From: UBA285 sp049970695 | GTDB lineage: Archaea > Thermoproteota > Thermoprotei_A > Sulfolobales > Desulfurococcaceae | Length of the DNA: 64,000 nt | Direction of reading: 5' to 3' | NCBI GenBank assembly: GCA_049970695.1 | Contig: JBMFML010000003.1 | Coordinates: 71,954 to 135,953, forward strand | Shown: positions 61,092 through 64,000 of the stretch, piece after piece | How positions within the stretch are numbered: position 1 is the first letter of the stretch | Layout of the letters: each line of letters starts with the position of its first letter | The notes under the pieces: model-generated | Database searches by the model: none | What the model was told of the DNA's origin: nothing | The model's input: only the letters and a program-made list of their open reading frames with translations | Translations under genes and position numbers: made by a program

Positions 61092-63824
61092 ATGAAGCAG
61101 GTCGGTGACGTAGTAAACTACAAGTACCTTGAAGAAGTATATGGATATAAGAGGTACAAATGCAAGGTTTGTGGAGGGTACTTCTGGAGCACTATTCCCC
61201 GCGAAACCTGCCCCGACAGACCCTGCAGTAAATACGAGTTCCTCTACAAGAGCTACAAGCGAGTATCGCCACTCAGCATAAAGGACGTGAGAGAGAGGTT
61301 CATCAACTTCCTGGCTAGGAAGGGACATGGTGTTGTAGATCCTTATCCCGTTCTCGCTAAGTGGAGAAACGACCTCTATTTAACAATAGCATCTATAGTA
61401 GTATTCCAGCCAGTCGTCACAGATGGGGTCGCCGACCCGCCTCACAACCCCTTAGTAATAGTGCAGCCCTCAATTAGGCTTACAGACATAGACAACGTTG
61501 GGCTCACTTTCGGGAGACACTTAACTAGCTTTGAAATGGGTGGAATGCACGCTTTCAATAAGCAAGGCAAGATCATTTACTGGTCAGAAGGCATATTCGA
61601 AAACACCATAGAGTTCTTCAACAAGGAGATCGGCATAGACCTCGACGACCTAGTATTCAAGGAGGGCTGGTGGGAAGGGGGTGGAAATGCGGGCCCAGCT
61701 CCAGAAGTACTAGTAGATGGAATGGAGCTTGCGACACTAGTCCACATGGCCTATAAGACCGTAAATGGAAGGCTCGAACTCAACCCGGTTTTAGTCGTAG
61801 ACTGCGGCTACGGCATAGAGAGGATTGCTTGGTTTACGCAGAAGACCCCCACGGGCTTTCACGCCGTGTACGGTAGGCTCGTAGACACGTACAAGGACGT
61901 CCTCGGTGTTGAGGAACCTCCGCATGACGTCTTAAAGAAGCTTGTTTACGAGCTGAGTGATAAGGAAATCGCCAGCATAGATGAGCTAGTCAAGTACTTA
62001 GAAGGAACGGCGTTTGCTGAATACCGGAAGAGCCTCGTAAACTCCATTTACTTGTACAGCGCCCTAGATCACGTTAGAACACTGCTACTCATGTTGTCTG
62101 ATGGTATAGTGCCATCAAATAGCGGCGAGGGGTATCTCGCTAGGCTCGTAATTAGAAGGCTTCTCCGCAACTTAATAAAGCTAGGCATAGAGCACCACAG
62201 GCTTGGCGACGTTGTATTGGAATTAGTAGACAAGCAAATATCTTACTGGAAGGGAGACTACATCTATGGCAAGTTCGAGAAGCACAGAGACTACATCACG
62301 GATGTTGTTTCGCTGGAAGTAGTGAAGTTCGTGAACGCGCTTCAGCGCGGCATTGAGGTAGTAGAAGGCATCCTCAAGAGGAAGAAGAAGCTCGAAGTCG
62401 AGGACTTAGTTGAAATATACGATTCTCACGGAATACCGCCCGACATCGTGGTTGAGAGGGCAAAGGAGTACGGCATTAGCATTGAAACGCCACCGAACTT
62501 CTACTCGATAATAGCGTCGAGGCACTCCGCGCCAAGGATTCTAGTTAAAGAAAGGGAGCGCGAGCTCCCCGAAGAAGTAGTTAAGTGGGCCTCGGAGTTC
62601 AAATCAACTCGCCTACTCTTCCACGAAGACCCATACTTGACTAGGACGGAGGCCACAGTGCTCGGCGTAAAGGACAACTACGTTGTACTCGACAAAACAG
62701 TCGCTTATCCCTGGGCCGGGGGGCAGGATCACGACGAGGGCTACCTAATATTTGGTGATAAGAAGTACAAAATCGTCTACGTTGGTAAAGTCGGAGACGT
62801 AGTAGTGCACGTCCTCGACAAAGCCCCCGAGTTCTCGCTAGGCGACCACGTCCTAGTTGAAATAGACTGGCGTAGAAGATATCAGTTAATGAAGCACCAC
62901 ACAGCCACGCACATAGTACTAGCTGCTGCCAGGAAAGTACTTGGAGAACACGTGTGGCAAGCAGGCGCTGAGAAGACTCCGGCAAAGGCGAGACTTGACA
63001 TAACACACCACAAACCACTAACAGAAGAAGAAGTGAGGAAAATCGAAGACTTGGCGAACGAAATTGTCAACAGCAGGATCGAGTTGAGGTTCAATTACCT
63101 GACTAGATTTGAAGCCGAGAACAGGTATGGGCTGAAGATATACCAGGGAGGTGCCGTTTACTCGCCTACTTTGAGAATAGTCGAAATACCGGGCTGGGAT
63201 GCCCAGGCCTGCTTCGGAACGCACTTACATAGCACATCAGAGGTGGGTGGAATAAAAATCACAAATGTTGAGAGAATACAAGACGGCGTTATCAGACTGG
63301 AGTTCATAGCTGGTACTAAGCTCGTAGAAATGCTGCGCTCTCTCGAAGAAGAAATAAGCTCTGCGCTTTCAATACTTGGCAGCAAGCAGCAGAACTTAGT
63401 TGAAGCCGTGAAGAGAGTTCAGAACGAGCACGCAAAGGCAAGCGAGCTGCTAAGAAAGTATAGAGAGGCCTTAGAAAAGGTCCTAGTCTCGCAAGCCCTC
63501 TCAAACAAGACAAAGATATGCGACATTGAGGCTACATACATAGAGCTGCCATTTGCAGACGAGAAGCTGGTAAAGCGCCTGCTCGAAGAGCTCTCAATAT
63601 CGCGTGGCTTACTAACAGTAATTAGCTCCGGAGACACGGTTGAAGTAGCAATAAGCCCCGAGAAGGCAAGAAGCCTTGGAATAGACCTCAGGAAAGTAGT
63701 GGACGCGCTCTCCGAGAAGGGAGTCAAAGGCGGCGGCAAGCAAGACCACATAACCATGAGACGAACCGGCGAGCTTACTATAGAAAAGCTCTTCGAAGCA
63801 CTCAAGAGCGCTTTGTGTACATAG
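61092..63824 (+). CDS. alaS: Alanyl-tRNA synthetase
   Basis: A 910-residue archaeal AlaRS. The N-terminal Cys-rich zinc part (CKVCGGYF, CPDRPC) is archaeal. The class II core follows (VIVQPSIRLTDIDNVG, FEMGGMHAF, VDCGYGIERIAWF). The editing domain has HHTATHI and CFGTHLHS as zinc ligands, and the C-Ala domain with GGGKQDHITMRR closes it. ATG 61092 follows GTGAGG. GTG 61080 is the alternative. GAGCTATATATTC upstream is a good TATA element. Confidence 0.95.
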   Translation: MKQVGDVVNYKYLEEVYGYKRYKCKVCGGYFWSTIPRETCPDRPCSKYEFLYKSYKRVSPLSIKDVRERFINFLARKGHGVVDPYPVLAKWRNDLYLTIASIVVFQPVVTDGVADPPHNPLVIVQPSIRLTDIDNVGLTFGRHLTSFEMGGMHAFNKQGKIIYWSEGIFENTIEFFNKEIGIDLDDLVFKEGWWEGGGNAGPAPEVLVDGMELATLVHMAYKTVNGRLELNPVLVVDCGYGIERIAWFTQKTPTGFHAVYGRLVDTYKDVLGVEEPPHDVLKKLVYELSDKEIASIDELVKYLEGTAFAEYRKSLVNSIYLYSALDHVRTLLLMLSDGIVPSNSGEGYLARLVIRRLLRNLIKLGIEHHRLGDVVLELVDKQISYWKGDYIYGKFEKHRDYITDVVSLEVVKFVNALQRGIEVVEGILKRKKKLEVEDLVEIYDSHGIPPDIVVERAKEYGISIETPPNFYSIIASRHSAPRILVKERERELPEEVVKWASEFKSTRLLFHEDPYLTRTEATVLGVKDNYVVLDKTVAYPWAGGQDHDEGYLIFGDKKYKIVYVGKVGDVVVHVLDKAPEFSLGDHVLVEIDWRRRYQLMKHHTATHIVLAAARKVLGEHVWQAGAEKTPAKARLDITHHKPLTEEEVRKIEDLANEIVNSRIELRFNYLTRFEAENRYGLKIYQGGAVYSPTLRIVEIPGWDAQACFGTHLHSTSEVGGIKITNVERIQDGVIRLEFIAGTKLVEMLRSLEEEISSALSILGSKQQNLVEAVKRVQNEHAKASELLRKYREALEKVLVSQALSNKTKICDIEATYIELPFADEKLVKRLLEELSISRGLLTVISSGDTVEVAISPEKARSLGIDLRKVVDALSEKGVKGGGKQDHITMRRTGELTIEKLFEALKSALCT

Positions 63825-63955
63825 AAACCCTTTACAAGTAGGAGTAATTCGCAATTTTAGATACGAGACCTGGGCTTGCCGACTGCTGCCAATGACTGCT
63901 GGAGACGTAACAGTAGGCCTTGCTTCGAACTTGCCTGCAAGTAGCCCTGGTCTGG

Positions 63956-64000
63956 TTATGGTGTCTGGAGGTGGTTTATTGCGTTCATTATCTTCTCTAC
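63956..64000 (-). CDS. Possible C-terminal end of a gene cut by the window
   Basis: On the minus strand a frame enters from the right edge and reads VEKIMNAINHLQTP before a TAA at 63958-63956. It is too short to identify. The other frames of 63825-64000 also remain partly open, so this call is weak. I see nothing else in that stretch. Confidence 0.25.
   Translation of the reverse strand, partial: VEKIMNAINHLQTP

Noticed and set aside
63612..63854. 80-codon open frame on the minus strand
   Set aside because: It is antisense to the end of alaS and has no features.

Overview
The window reads as a hyperthermophilic crenarchaeon (Thermoproteota), most likely of the Desulfurococcales type. The main evidence is a Cren7 chromatin protein gene, an ESCRT-III/Vps4 (Cdv) division pair plus a second ESCRT-III gene, the crenarchaeal small ribosomal proteins eL38 and eL39, three intron-containing tRNA genes, TTG/GTG starts behind GGTG Shine-Dalgarno motifs, and TTTAAA-like TATA boxes. 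Assignment below this level is inference. I saw no CRISPR array, insertion sequence, prophage or rRNA gene.

Layout. Positions 1-5200 hold a molybdenum/tungsten pterin cluster (moaA end, moaC, a moaD-moaE fusion, moaB) with the hydrogenase maturation gene hypF and a HAD hydrolase, followed by a decayed DUF1464-like gene. Positions 5700-12000 hold a pterin-pathway GHMP protein, pheT (apparently started at ACG), an M28-like peptidase, an alpha-glucan phosphorylase-like gene and Cren7. Positions 12200-17300 hold cdvC-cdvB, a class III CoA-transferase, a gamma-glutamyltransferase-like gene and an overlooked 37-residue membrane protein. Positions 17300-26400 are one long minus-strand run: a peptide-type ABC transporter, then pheS, an RNA m5C methyltransferase and a radical SAM gene.

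Positions 26500-30400 hold the tungsten enzyme GAPOR, which would need the pterin cofactor made by the first cluster, and a GlmS homologue whose glutaminase site has lost its nucleophile. Positions 30600-39500 mix conserved unknowns, a second ESCRT-III gene, metal-dependent hydrolases, translin and PhoU-AbrB with tRNA-Tyr, tRNA-Cys and structured RNA candidates. Positions 39500-42700 form an iron module (DtxR-type regulator, feoA, feoB) with a perfect 20-bp palindrome at the feoA promoter and a well-formed C/D box sRNA behind feoB.

Positions 43500-48300 hold tRNA-Arg, a large SF2 helicase, a membrane protein, SfsA and a tRNA-Glu with an insertion in its variable loop. Positions 48366-53307 are a minus-strand nucleotide operon (nep1, nrdD, nrdG, thyX, dcd) that would supply dNTPs and dUMP/dTMP anaerobically. 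Positions 53460-63824 are a classic archaeal information-processing run: RNase P Rpp21, CRM protein, eS19, PDCD5, eL39, eL31, aIF6, eL18a/LX, prefoldin, FtsY, SecE, Spt5, L11, L1, L10, P1 and AlaRS.

The strongest unusual signals are the GlmS homologue without glutaminase residues, the ACG start of pheT, three C/D box sRNA candidates, an unassigned structured RNA near 38.9 kb, and a 70-nt identical tail shared by the L10 and P1 genes.
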